A DNA stretch of 64,000 nucleotides. It comes from Accumulibacter sp. GTDB lineage: Bacteria; Pseudomonadota; Gammaproteobacteria; Burkholderiales; Rhodocyclaceae. The notes beneath the pieces were generated by a model, which had not been told where the DNA came from, made no database searches, and saw only the letters and a program-made list of their open reading frames with translations. Positions 28,587 to 38,300 of the stretch are shown here, in pieces (the first letter of the stretch is position 1; each line of letters begins with the position of its first letter). The DNA is taken from positions 306,271 to 370,270 of the forward strand of contig JACKLW010000008.1 in assembly GCA_024235715.1 (NCBI GenBank). The letters run 5' to 3'. A program made the translations under genes and the position numbers.

Positions 28587-29708
28587 GAAGAGAACTCCCG
28601 AGCAGGAGCCGGCGGCCGCCTGGCTGACAGCCAGGGCACCTACGCCGGCATAGTGAATAGAATCAAGGGCTTTGGGCAGGAACTCGGCTTTGCCTCGATC
28701 GGCATAGCCAGGGCCGATGTGTCAGCGGCGGCGCCGTGGCTGATGCGCTGGCTGGCGCTGGGCCGGCACGGCGAAATGGATTATATGGCCAAACACGCGT
28801 CGCTGCGCGCGGCCCCGCAGCAGCTGTTCCCGGGAGTCCTGTCGGTAATTTCGGCCCGCCTCCCATACTGGCCGGTCGCCGCCGATGCCTTCCACGTACT
28901 TGGTGATAGCAAGCTGGCATATGTCTCGCGCTATGCGCTCGGCCGGGACTATCACAAGACGGTCCGCCATCGGCTGCAGAAACTTGCCGACCATGTTCGT
29001 CACGAAGCAGAAGCTATAGAAACCCTGGAAAGGGAAATGCCCTTTGCCTGCCGCGTGTTTTCCGATTCGGCGCCGGTGATGGAAACCGATTTTGCATGCC
29101 AGTCGGGTATTGCCTGGCGCGGCAAGCATACGCTCTCGCTGACACGCGGCGGATCCTGGCATTTTCTCGGGGAGATCTACACCACCCTGCCACTGCCCGC
29201 CGATGTGCCGATGGCCGACCACTGCGGAGACTGCCGTCGCTGCCTCGATGCCTGCCCGACCGGCGCGATCGTGGCGCCCTACGAGGTCGATGCCCGCCTG
29301 TGCATTTCCTACCTGACGATCGAGCTGAAAGGTGCGATTCCCGTCGCGCTGCGGCCCTCGATCGGCAACCGCATCTACGGCTGTGACGACTGCCAGTTGT
29401 GCTGTCCCTGGAACCGATTTGCCGAGATGGGCGACGCCGATTTTGCCGTTCGCAACGGTCTTGATGCGACCCCACTGACGACCCTCTTCGCCTGGAACGA
29501 AGACGACTTCAATACCCGGCTGGCAGGCAGCGCGATACGCAGGATCGGGCATCAGCGCTGGCTGCGCAACATCGCCGTCGCGCTGGGCAATGCGGACAGC
29601 TCGCCAGCCGTCGTCCAGGCGCTCGCTGCGCGCCGGGACGACCCGTCGCCTCTGCTGCGCGAGCACGTCGGCTGGGCGCTGAACCAACATCGCCAGCCAA
29701 GCGCCTGA
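28581..29708 (+). CDS. queG: Epoxyqueuosine reductase
   Basis: QueG reduces epoxyqueuosine to queuosine in tRNA using a cobalamin and two 4Fe-4S clusters. The N-terminal cobalamin-binding part has GQELGFASIGIAR and GRHGEMDYMAKH. The ferredoxin-like part carries the two cysteine sets CGDCRRCLDACPTGAI and CDDCQLCCPWN. The C terminus has HEAT-like repeats (RRIGHQRWLRNIAVALGN). The open frame extends far upstream, but the ATG at 28581 gives a normal 375-residue protein. No strong Shine-Dalgarno precedes it, and a GTG about 70 bases further in is the alternative. Confidence 0.93.
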   Translation: MQEENSRAGAGGRLADSQGTYAGIVNRIKGFGQELGFASIGIARADVSAAAPWLMRWLALGRHGEMDYMAKHASLRAAPQQLFPGVLSVISARLPYWPVAADAFHVLGDSKLAYVSRYALGRDYHKTVRHRLQKLADHVRHEAEAIETLEREMPFACRVFSDSAPVMETDFACQSGIAWRGKHTLSLTRGGSWHFLGEIYTTLPLPADVPMADHCGDCRRCLDACPTGAIVAPYEVDARLCISYLTIELKGAIPVALRPSIGNRIYGCDDCQLCCPWNRFAEMGDADFAVRNGLDATPLTTLFAWNEDDFNTRLAGSAIRRIGHQRWLRNIAVALGNADSSPAVVQALAARRDDPSPLLREHVGWALNQHRQPSA

Positions 29709-29748
29709 TTTCGCTGGGGCGGCTTGTCAGCATTGACAAGCGGCAGCC

Positions 29749-31389
29749 TCACATGTCGGGGTAGTTCGGCCCGCCGCCGCCTTCCGGCGCCACCCAGCGG
29801 ATGTTCTGCGTCGGATCCTTGATGTCGCAGGTCTTGCAATGAACGCAGTTGGAGGCATTTATCTGCAGACGCGGACCAGCTGCCTCTTCGACGATTTCGT
29901 AGACGCCGGCCGGGCAATAGCGTTGTTCCGGCGACGCGTATTCCTTGTAGTTGACACTTATCGCCTTGCTGCTGTCCAGCAACTTCAGATGAACGGGCTG
30001 CTCCTCCTCGTGCGCCGTGTTCGAAATGAACACCGACGACAGACGATCGAAACTCAATACACCATCCGGCCTGGCATACTCGATCGGCTGATAACGGGCG
30101 GCGGGCTGCAATTGTTCGTGGTCGCTGGTTTCGTCCTTCAGTGTGAAGAACATGCGACCGCCGAAAAGATTCTGCTCGATCCAGTTGAAAGCCCCCCCAC
30201 CAAAAGTGCCGAACTTGTGCAGTGCCGGCCCGAAGTTGCGGGCCTGGTAGAGCTCGGCATACAGCCAGGACTCCTTGAAGGCTTCGCCATAGGCGACCAG
30301 ATCGGCACGCCCTTCGTCGCCTGCCTGCAGCGCCGCATTCACCGTCTCGGCAGCGAGCATTCCCGACTTCATTGCCGTGTGAATGCCCTTGATCTTGGCA
30401 AAATTCAGCGTACCGGCGTCGCAGCCGATCAGCAAGCCGCCAGGGAAACTCTGCTTTGGCAGGCTGTTGAAGCCACCCTTGGTAATCGCGCGCGCCCCGT
30501 AGCACAGGCGTTTACCGCCTTCGAGATACTTCCTGATACCTTCGTGCGACTTGAAACGCTGAAATTCCTCGAACGGGGAGAGATAGGGATTGGCGTAGTT
30601 GAGGTCGGCGATCAGACCGACGGCGACCTGATTGCCTTCGAGGTGGTAGAGGAAGGAACCACCCGTCGCGCCATGCTCGCTGAGTGGCCAGCCGGCACCG
30701 TGCACCACCAGCCCGGCCTGATGCTTCGCCGGCTCGATTTCCCAGAGTTCCTTGATACCGATACCGTAGTGCTGGGCCGTCGCGCCGCTCGCCAGGTCGT
30801 ATCTGGCGATCAACTCCTTGCCGAGCTGCCCGCGCGCACCTTCGGCGAACAGCGTGTACCTGGCGTGCAACTCGAGGCCTGGCTGGAAGCCCTCTTTGGG
30901 CTCGCCGTTCTTGTCGCGCCCCAGGTCACCCGTCGCCACACCCTTGACCGTCGCGTCGTCGTGGTAGAGAACTTCGGCGGCGGCAAATCCCGGAAAGATC
31001 TCGACACCTAGCGCTTCCGCCTGTTCGGCGAGCCAACGGCAGAGCTTGCCCAGGCTGATCACGTAGTTACCCGTGTTGTGCATCGGTGCCGGAACGGCAA
31101 AGCCAGGCAATTTCACCGCGGCGGCCTGGTTACGATAGAGATAGACCTGATCTTCGCTGACCGGGGTATTCAAGGGAGCGCCCTGCGCCTGCCAATCGGG
31201 AAGCAGCTCGTCCAGCGCCCGACTCTCGAACAGGGCTCCCGACAAGATGTGGGCGCCGACCTCCGAACCCTTCTCCAGCACCATGACCGACAGGTCGGCG
31301 TTCAGCTGCTTGAGGCGAATCGCCGCACTCAGGCCTGCCGGTCCTGCTCCGACGACAACTACGTCATACTCCATCGCTTCACGTTCCAT
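29749..31389 (-). CDS. Electron transfer flavoprotein-ubiquinone oxidoreductase
   Basis: ETF-QO passes electrons from electron transfer flavoprotein to ubiquinone in the membrane and so links fatty-acid and amino-acid oxidation to respiration. The FAD-binding motif VVGAGPAGLSAAIRL lies near the N terminus, followed by LEKGSEVGAHILSGAL. GCDAGTLNFAKIKGIH marks the second FAD-contact region. The C-terminal 4Fe-4S domain has CPAGVYEI and CVHCKTCDIKDPTQNI. The ATG at 31389 has GGGAG five bases upstream and gives 546 residues, the family length. It stands alone, so the etfAB genes are elsewhere. Confidence 0.95.
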   Translation of the reverse strand: MEREAMEYDVVVVGAGPAGLSAAIRLKQLNADLSVMVLEKGSEVGAHILSGALFESRALDELLPDWQAQGAPLNTPVSEDQVYLYRNQAAAVKLPGFAVPAPMHNTGNYVISLGKLCRWLAEQAEALGVEIFPGFAAAEVLYHDDATVKGVATGDLGRDKNGEPKEGFQPGLELHARYTLFAEGARGQLGKELIARYDLASGATAQHYGIGIKELWEIEPAKHQAGLVVHGAGWPLSEHGATGGSFLYHLEGNQVAVGLIADLNYANPYLSPFEEFQRFKSHEGIRKYLEGGKRLCYGARAITKGGFNSLPKQSFPGGLLIGCDAGTLNFAKIKGIHTAMKSGMLAAETVNAALQAGDEGRADLVAYGEAFKESWLYAELYQARNFGPALHKFGTFGGGAFNWIEQNLFGGRMFFTLKDETSDHEQLQPAARYQPIEYARPDGVLSFDRLSSVFISNTAHEEEQPVHLKLLDSSKAISVNYKEYASPEQRYCPAGVYEIVEEAAGPRLQINASNCVHCKTCDIKDPTQNIRWVAPEGGGGPNYPDM

Positions 31390-31661
31390 TGCCGCTCCCC
31401 AAGGTTTCCAAGATTTCATCGCCAGCCGGCCGTCGTCGGACAATGAAGACAGCGCTTCATGGATATACCGCAGCCTGAAAGCGCGGTCAAGATCATCGCG
31501 CCCGCCGGCGGCTTCGGGGCCCCCACCGCTTGCTGCGCGGCAATCTCGAGGGCAACACGCCATGCGCCAGGCGGCGGAGACGCCTGGTCGCATCCGCAGT
31601 CACCAAAATCGTGGCGGGCGTCATTGACCCCCGTGATACCAGCTTGTAGAATGCGCGCTCT

Positions 31662-31738
31662 CGGGGCGTGGCGCAGCCTGGTAGCGCATCTGCTTTGGGA
31701 GCAGAGGGTCGTGAGTTCGAATCCCACCGCCCCGACCA
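31662..31738 (+). tRNA. tRNA-Pro (anticodon TGG)
   Basis: A 77-base cloverleaf with acceptor CGGGGCG paired to CGCCCCG and CCA encoded. The anticodon loop CTTTGGG shows TGG and the T arm is GTTCGAATC. First of a three-tRNA array. Confidence 0.95.
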
Positions 31739-31799
31739 GTCGTTGGATGTATCAAGAAGCGGTTCCAGCGGGAAGTTCCGACAAGGGCTGTCCGCACTT

Positions 31800-31876
31800 G
31801 CGCCCGTAGCTCAACCGGATAGAGCACCGGCCTTCTAAGCCGGGGGTCGTGAGTTCGAGTCTCGCCGGGCGCGCCA
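31800..31876 (+). tRNA. tRNA-Arg (anticodon TCT)
   Basis: A 77-base cloverleaf with acceptor GCGCCCG paired to CGGGCGC, discriminator G and CCA encoded. The anticodon loop CTTCTAA shows TCT for AGA codons, which are rare in this high-GC genome. It starts 61 bases after tRNA-Pro. Confidence 0.95.
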
Positions 31877-31883
31877 GATCAAT

Positions 31884-31960
31884 GGCGGTGTTAGCTCAGT
31901 TGGTAGAGCCCTGGATTGTGATTCCAGTGGTCACGGGTTCGAGTCCCGTACATCGCCCCA
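31884..31960 (+). tRNA. tRNA-His (anticodon GTG)
   Basis: A 77-base gene counting the extra G at position -1, which pairs with C73 as in all bacterial tRNA-His. The acceptor GCGGTGT pairs with ACATCGC and CCA is encoded. The anticodon loop ATTGTGA shows GTG. It lies only seven bases after tRNA-Arg, so the three tRNAs are surely one transcript. Confidence 0.95.
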
Positions 31961-32350
31961 GAACATCGAAAAGCCGAAACCTGCAGGGAATTGTCAATTG
32001 TCGTCGACTCTCGTCTCCTTTCTTGGCATCACCCCGGCCCAGCGGCGCACCGCGGGCACTGCATCTCATCATGTCGCTCGACATGCTCGCATGCCTGAAG
32101 GCGAGGGCCTTGACCGCCCGATGCGCAGCCAGTCCGCCGTCTGCGCCGCGTCTCCGTTCGCTACGGCGAGATGAGACATCTGCTGGCTGATCGAAGCGGC
32201 GGGGTCCCGCTCTCGCCTGCAGCACGACATGCAGGTGAAATCCCGCATACCCCTGCATGATGCGGCCCTGAACGTCCAGTCCCAAGATCCCGAGGCAGCC
32301 AGCGCGTGCTCTCCTGGGATTCCCCGATAACAACGGAGAAGCGAGCAACA
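31961..32350 (+). other. Intergenic region between tRNA-His and rkpA
   Basis: This 390-base gap marks the change from core genes to the surface-glycan locus. I see no gene, integrase or tRNA fragment in it. GGAG 13-16 bases before the rkpA ATG is the only functional site I can point to, and no convincing promoter or terminator stands out. Confidence 0.5.
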
Positions 32351-35300
32351 ATGACAGGGCGCGTTGCCATCACCGGCTATTCGTTCAGAATGCCGGGAAC
32401 AAGCACCAGCCAGTATTGGCAAGACCTGCTTGACCGTCGAAACCTGGTCACCGAAGTCGATTCACGGCGCTGGGCGCAGGACACCTTCCTGCATCCCCGC
32501 CGAAGCCACCCGGGAACAAGCTACACCTTTGCCGCAGGCTCTCTGGGGGACATCACGACTTTCGACGCCGCCTTCTTCGGCATTTCGCCGCGTGAAGCTG
32601 CGCTGATGGATCCGCAGCAGCGTTTGCTGCTCGAGATGAGCTGGGAGGCACTCGAAAACTCGGGAATCAAACCCTCCAGCCTGCGCGGCAGCCGTTGCGG
32701 CGTCTATATGGGGATCGCCAGCGCCGATTATTCCTATCGCATGGCGGACGATCTGGCCGTGGTCGACTCGACGACGGCCACCGGCAACACCGCGAGCATT
32801 GCCGCCAACCGCATCTCGTACGCCTTCGACCTGCGCGGACCGAGCATGGCGATCGACACCGCCTGCTCGTCGTCGCTGGTTGCGTTTCACCAGGCCTGTC
32901 GTTCGATCATTTCCGGAGAAAGCACGCAAGCCCTCGCCGGCGGCATCAGCCTGCATCTGCACCCTTATGGCTTCCTCGTCTTTGCCAAGGCCTCAATGCT
33001 CTCGCCGCGCGGCCGCTGCAATGTCTTTGACGCCTCCGGTGACGGTTACGTGCGTTCGGAAGGCGGCGGTGTCTTCTTCCTCAAGGACTTTGATCAGGCG
33101 CTGGCCGACGGCGACCCGATCCTCGCCGTCGTGGCCGGCTCGGCCGTCAATACCGACGGGCGAAAGACCGGTCTGACCGTGCCGAGTCCGCAGGTACAGG
33201 CGGCACTCCTGGAACAGACCTACGCGCAGGCCGGCATTGACCCGGCGTCCATCGACTACCTCGAAGCGCATGGCACCGGCACGGCCGTCGGCGACCCGAT
33301 CGAAACCCTGGCCATCGGACAGGCACTCGGCAAGCGCCGGCCTGCCGGCAAGCCGCTCCCCATCGGCTCGGTAAAAAGCAATCTGGGGCATCTCGAAACC
33401 GCCTCCGGCGTTGCCGGCCTGGTCAAGGCACTGCACTGCATAAAGCACCGAACGGTGCCGGCAACCATCGGCATCGAGATGCTCAATCCGCACATCAAGG
33501 CTGACGAGTGGAACATCAAGATCGTCACCAGCAATCTCGCGCTGGCGAAGACCGGCAAAGTAACCGTCGGGATCAACTCCTTCGGCTTTGGCGGATCGAA
33601 TGCGCACGTGATTCTCGAGAGCCATCAACAGCCGACCACCACGGCGGTTGCGAACCCCCCTGTGGCAGGCCTGCTGCCGATCATCGTCTCGGCACGGGAC
33701 ACCGCTGCACTGCAGGTCGCTGCGCGCGATTTCGCCACCTTCCTGACCGAGCTGCCGGCGGCCAATCTCTACGATGTCGCCTACACGGCCGCCTTCCGGC
33801 GCGAACGGCACCAGCAGCAGGCAATCGTCTTCGGGCAGCAGCCGCGGGCGATCGCCAGCGCGCTCCGCCTCTTTGCCGACGGAACAGCCGACGAGACGCT
33901 TGTGGAAACCGGCAGCAGCTTGCCAAGACCGCGTGGCCCGGCCTTCATCTATTCCGGAAACGGTTCGCAGTGGGCCGGCATGGGCAAGCGCCTGCTGGCG
34001 GAAGAGCCGCTGTTCCGAATGGCCGTCCGGGAAGTCGACGCCCTGTTCGCTCTTCATGCCAAATACTCGCTGGAAGATGAACTTTCCGGCGTCAATGGCG
34101 AAGACCGCTATGCACTTACCGAGATCGCCCAGCCCGCGCTTTTCGCGATGCAGGTAGGGATCACCCGCATGCTCGCCGCGCGCGGCGTCACGCCGATGGT
34201 GGTCGCCGGCCACAGCGTGGGTGAAGTCGCAGCCGCCTGGGCGGCGGGCGCGCTGACCCTCGCCGAAGCCGTCGCGGTGATCTACCAGCGCAGCCGCCTG
34301 CAGGGGACGACCAGGGGCCGGGGGCAGATGAGCGCAGTGGCGCTGGGGGATCAGACTGCCCTGACCCTGCTCGACGAATTGGGTCTCGATTCGGTGCTCG
34401 AGGTCGCCGGCATCAACAGCTCGCGCGGAGTGACCATCGCCGGCGACCCCGCGCAGCTCGCCGTTCTCGAGGCCGCCCTCGCCGAGAGGAATATTGCCCA
34501 CAAACGACTGGACCTCGATTACGCGTTTCACAGCCCGGCCATGGACGACATCGAAATCGTCCTCAAGGACGCGCTGGCCCATCTTGAACCCACTGAAACC
34601 CTGCTGCCGTTCTGCTCCACGGTCAGCGGCAAGCTGCTGAGCGGGCGCCAGCTCGATGCCGAGTACTGGTGGCAAAACGTCCGCAAACCGGTGCTCTTCG
34701 AAGCGGCGATCAACACCTTTCTCGACGACGGAATCAACATTTTTATCGAGATCGGTCCCAGTCCGATCTTGCGCAGCTATCTGAACGACTGCCTCAAGGA
34801 TCGCGCGATCGATGGCCAGGTCATCCCTACCGTGTTGCGTGCCGACGATGCCCCGCAACGAATCTGGGGCGCGGCCAGCCAGGCAGTAATTGCCGGAGCA
34901 AGTCCTGACTGGCAAGTTCTCTTCCCTCGGCCCGGTCGTTTCGTGCAGCTGCCGAGCTATCCGTGGCAGCGCGAGCGCCACTGGCACCCGGTCAGCACGG
35001 CATCGGCGGGATTGATATACCGCCGCAAACTGCATCCGCTGCTCGGCTACCCGCTGCCCCAGCATGAGCTGACCTGGGAAAACGAGCTCGATACGCAGCT
35101 CGAACCAATTCTCGCCGACCACGTGGTCGGCGATGCAACGGTATTCCCCGGCGCCGGCTTCGCCGAAATCGCGCTGGCTGCCGCTTTGGCGTGGCACGCG
35201 GAGGGCGTTGCCGCAATCGAAGATCTGGAAATTCGTACGCCACTGCTGATCGGCGACGAACGCACGACCGTGGTCCGCTCGACGATCAATCCGCAGGACG

Positions 35301-38300
35301 GCAGCCTGACCATCGAGAGTCGTGAGCAGCTCGCCAGCGACCCCTGGACATTGCACAGCACGGCCCGCGTGCTGCGTGAAACCGCAGCCACGCCGCTGTT
35401 CGAGCGGGCACCTCCCCTGCCGACACGCCGCCCGGATTTCGACGCCAGCAGTCACGCCGAACTGACGCGCGCCGTTGGTATCGCTTATGGTCCGGCATTC
35501 CAGTGCATCGACCACGGCTGGATCCAGGGCAATTCGGTATTGGCGGTCTATCGGCTTCCGGCGGCAGTGGATGAGCAATTGCCGTACAGTCACCTTCACC
35601 CGGCGTTGCTGGACAACGCTTTTCAACTGGTCTTCCAGCTGCTGAAGAGCGCCGTTCAAGAACACCATGGGCTGGCATTCGTTCCGGTGCGGATGGGACG
35701 AATCACTCTGCGAACCGCCATGGCGCGGCCAAGCCATGCGCGTGCAACGTTGCTCAAGCGGGGTTCGCGCTCGCTGCAGGCCGAATTTGCCGTCTTCGCT
35801 GCCGACGGAAGCACCATTGCCGCCGTCAGCGACGTCCGCTTTCGCAGCGTTCGCCTGAGCCGGAATGCGGCAGACCAACTGCGCTGCCTTGCTTATCACG
35901 CGACACCGAAGCCGCACCCACTGACAGCTGCCGCCTGCCCGAGCATTGCCTACGACAGCGTCAGGTCGGCGCTGGCCGATCTCGTCAGGCGTGCCGCCCT
36001 GAAGGGAACGCATCGTCGCTACTCGGAAGAAGTCGATCCGCTGCTCGACAGCCTGTGCAGCCGCTTCACCCGGCTGGCACTGCTGGAGCTCTCACCGGAC
36101 GGGCGCCGCCTGCCGTCGGAAACGGTGCTCGCCTGCCAGAGAGCCAACCCGGAGGTCGAACCGTACCTGGCCCGCCTGCTGTCGCTGGCCGAGGACGAAC
36201 AGTCACTGGCGGTCACCACCGACGGCTGGGATATCGTGCCCGATCAGCGAGAGGAGTCTTCGGCACAGGACATCTGGAACAGCCTCGTCGCCGACTATCC
36301 GGACTATTTTCAGATTGTGCATTCGGTAGGGCGTATCGGCATGTATCTCGGCAGGCTGCTGTCGGGCGGCGCCGCACTGAGCGCCGTCTGCCCCCAGGAG
36401 TCGTCACTGGCAACGCTGTTGCGCCAGGTCCTTGGAACGAGCGGGAGGCAGAAGATCGGTCATGCGCTACGCGAGCTGATCGCCCGGGGATTGCAGGATC
36501 TGCCCGAAGGCCGGCGGCTGGGGATTGTCGAGATCAGCGCCGGTGCACCCTCGTTCGCCATGGACGTCTGCATCGCGATGGATTTCGACCGCGGCGACTA
36601 TTGCTTTGCCAGCACGTCGGCGGCGACGCTGGACGAGGTCGCCGGCGGGCTGAAGGAGTGCTCGCCGCGAATCGAAACGCAGCTGATCGGCAGCGCCGGG
36701 ACAGACGCGGGCGGCGCCGCAAGCTGCGCGATAGCCGTCGTCGCCCTTGATTTCGCCACCATCGAGCAGGCGCTGCAAGCCCTCGAGTACGCACGCGGCC
36801 GACTCGCGGTTGGTGCGTCGCTGGTCGTCATCGGCCAGCATCCGTCGCGCTGGATCGACTTCGTGTTCGGCGCCCAACGGGCCGGATGGTCGGAGCCGGA
36901 AAGCGGTCGCTGGCTATCGAACCAGCGCCCGAGCTTCTTCTGGCAGCAGAAGATGCAGGAATACGGCTTCGCGGCCAGCGAACCTTTCGAGTTTTCGCCG
37001 GACACCCTGTCCGGTCCCTATCTGCTGCTCGGCCAGCGCACCGACAGCGACGCCTCGGCAGTGGATGCAAGGCGATCAGCTTTGCGTAGCTGGATCCTGT
37101 TTGCCGATCCGGATGGCTACTCGGGACAACTCTCGGATAACCTGACGAGGAAGCTACAGGCGCGCGGCGACCTGGTCATCCAGGCCAGCGCGGGCGATCG
37201 CGCGCAGATAGAGTCACTGCTCGGCGAAACCACCACCAACTACGGCGACCTCGACGGCATTGTTCATCTTGCCGGCCTGCAACCTGAACCAGCCGAGGTG
37301 CCGGCAGACCTCGCTTTTGATCGCCAGGTCGCCCGCTGCGCGGCTGCCGCCCGCATTGTCCAGGCCTGCGCGGAAACGCAAACGGCAACCACCTGCTGGC
37401 TGATTACCGCCAACGCCGCGAGCAGCCTGCTCCCCGGTCGCGCCAGCGCCGTCGCGGCGAGCCTTGCCGCCGACAGTGCGCTGTGGGGATTCGGGCGGAC
37501 GATGCTCAACGAAACGGACAACTGCGCCATTCGCCTGATCGATCTGGAGACACCGCTACCCGTGGAAACGGCAAGCGCAGCGCTGGACAGGGAGTTCGAG
37601 CAACCCGACGACGAGCAGGAAGTGATCATTACTGCCAGCGGCGAGCGCTACGCCCTGCGCCTGCGTATCGAGGAGCGCCCCGACGGACAGCAGCAGGAGA
37701 CGATCGAAACGCCGACCTTGTCGCTTGGCTTCGAGTTCCCGGGGCAGCTCCGCAATCTGCGCTGGGAGGCACACCCGCGGCGCACACTTGCCCCGGGCCA
37801 GATCGAAGTCGAGGTCCGTGCCACGGGTCTCAATTTCCGCGACGTCATGTATGCGCTGGGACTGCTTTCCGACGAAGCGATCGAGAACGGCTTCGCCGGA
37901 CCGTCCCTGGGCTTCGAGTTCGCCGGTATCGTCAGTCGCACCGGCAGCGAGGACACCCCCTTCAGCCCGGGCGATGAAGTCGTTGGCTTCGGTCCATCGA
38001 GCTTCGGCAACCGGGTGGTGACGCAGACCGACGCGATAGCGCATATCCCGCACGGCATTTCCTTCGAAGCCGCCGCGACGATCCCCAGCACCTTCTTTAC
38101 CGTCTATTACGCGCTACACTACCTGGCTCGCCTGCAGCCGGAAGAAAAAGTGCTGATCCACGGCGCCGCAGGCGGCGTCGGAATTGCCGCCATACAGATC
38201 GCCAAGTGGCTCGGCGCCGAAATCTACGCCACCGCCGGATCCGACGAGAAGCGCGACTTCCTGCGCCTGCTCGGCGTCGATCATATCTTCGACTCGCGTT

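Noticed and set aside
32993-36013. Minus-strand open frame of about 1000 codons opposite rkpA
   Set aside because: It lies wholly opposite a well-supported PKS, its product has no domain, and long antisense frames are common where GC-rich codons dominate.
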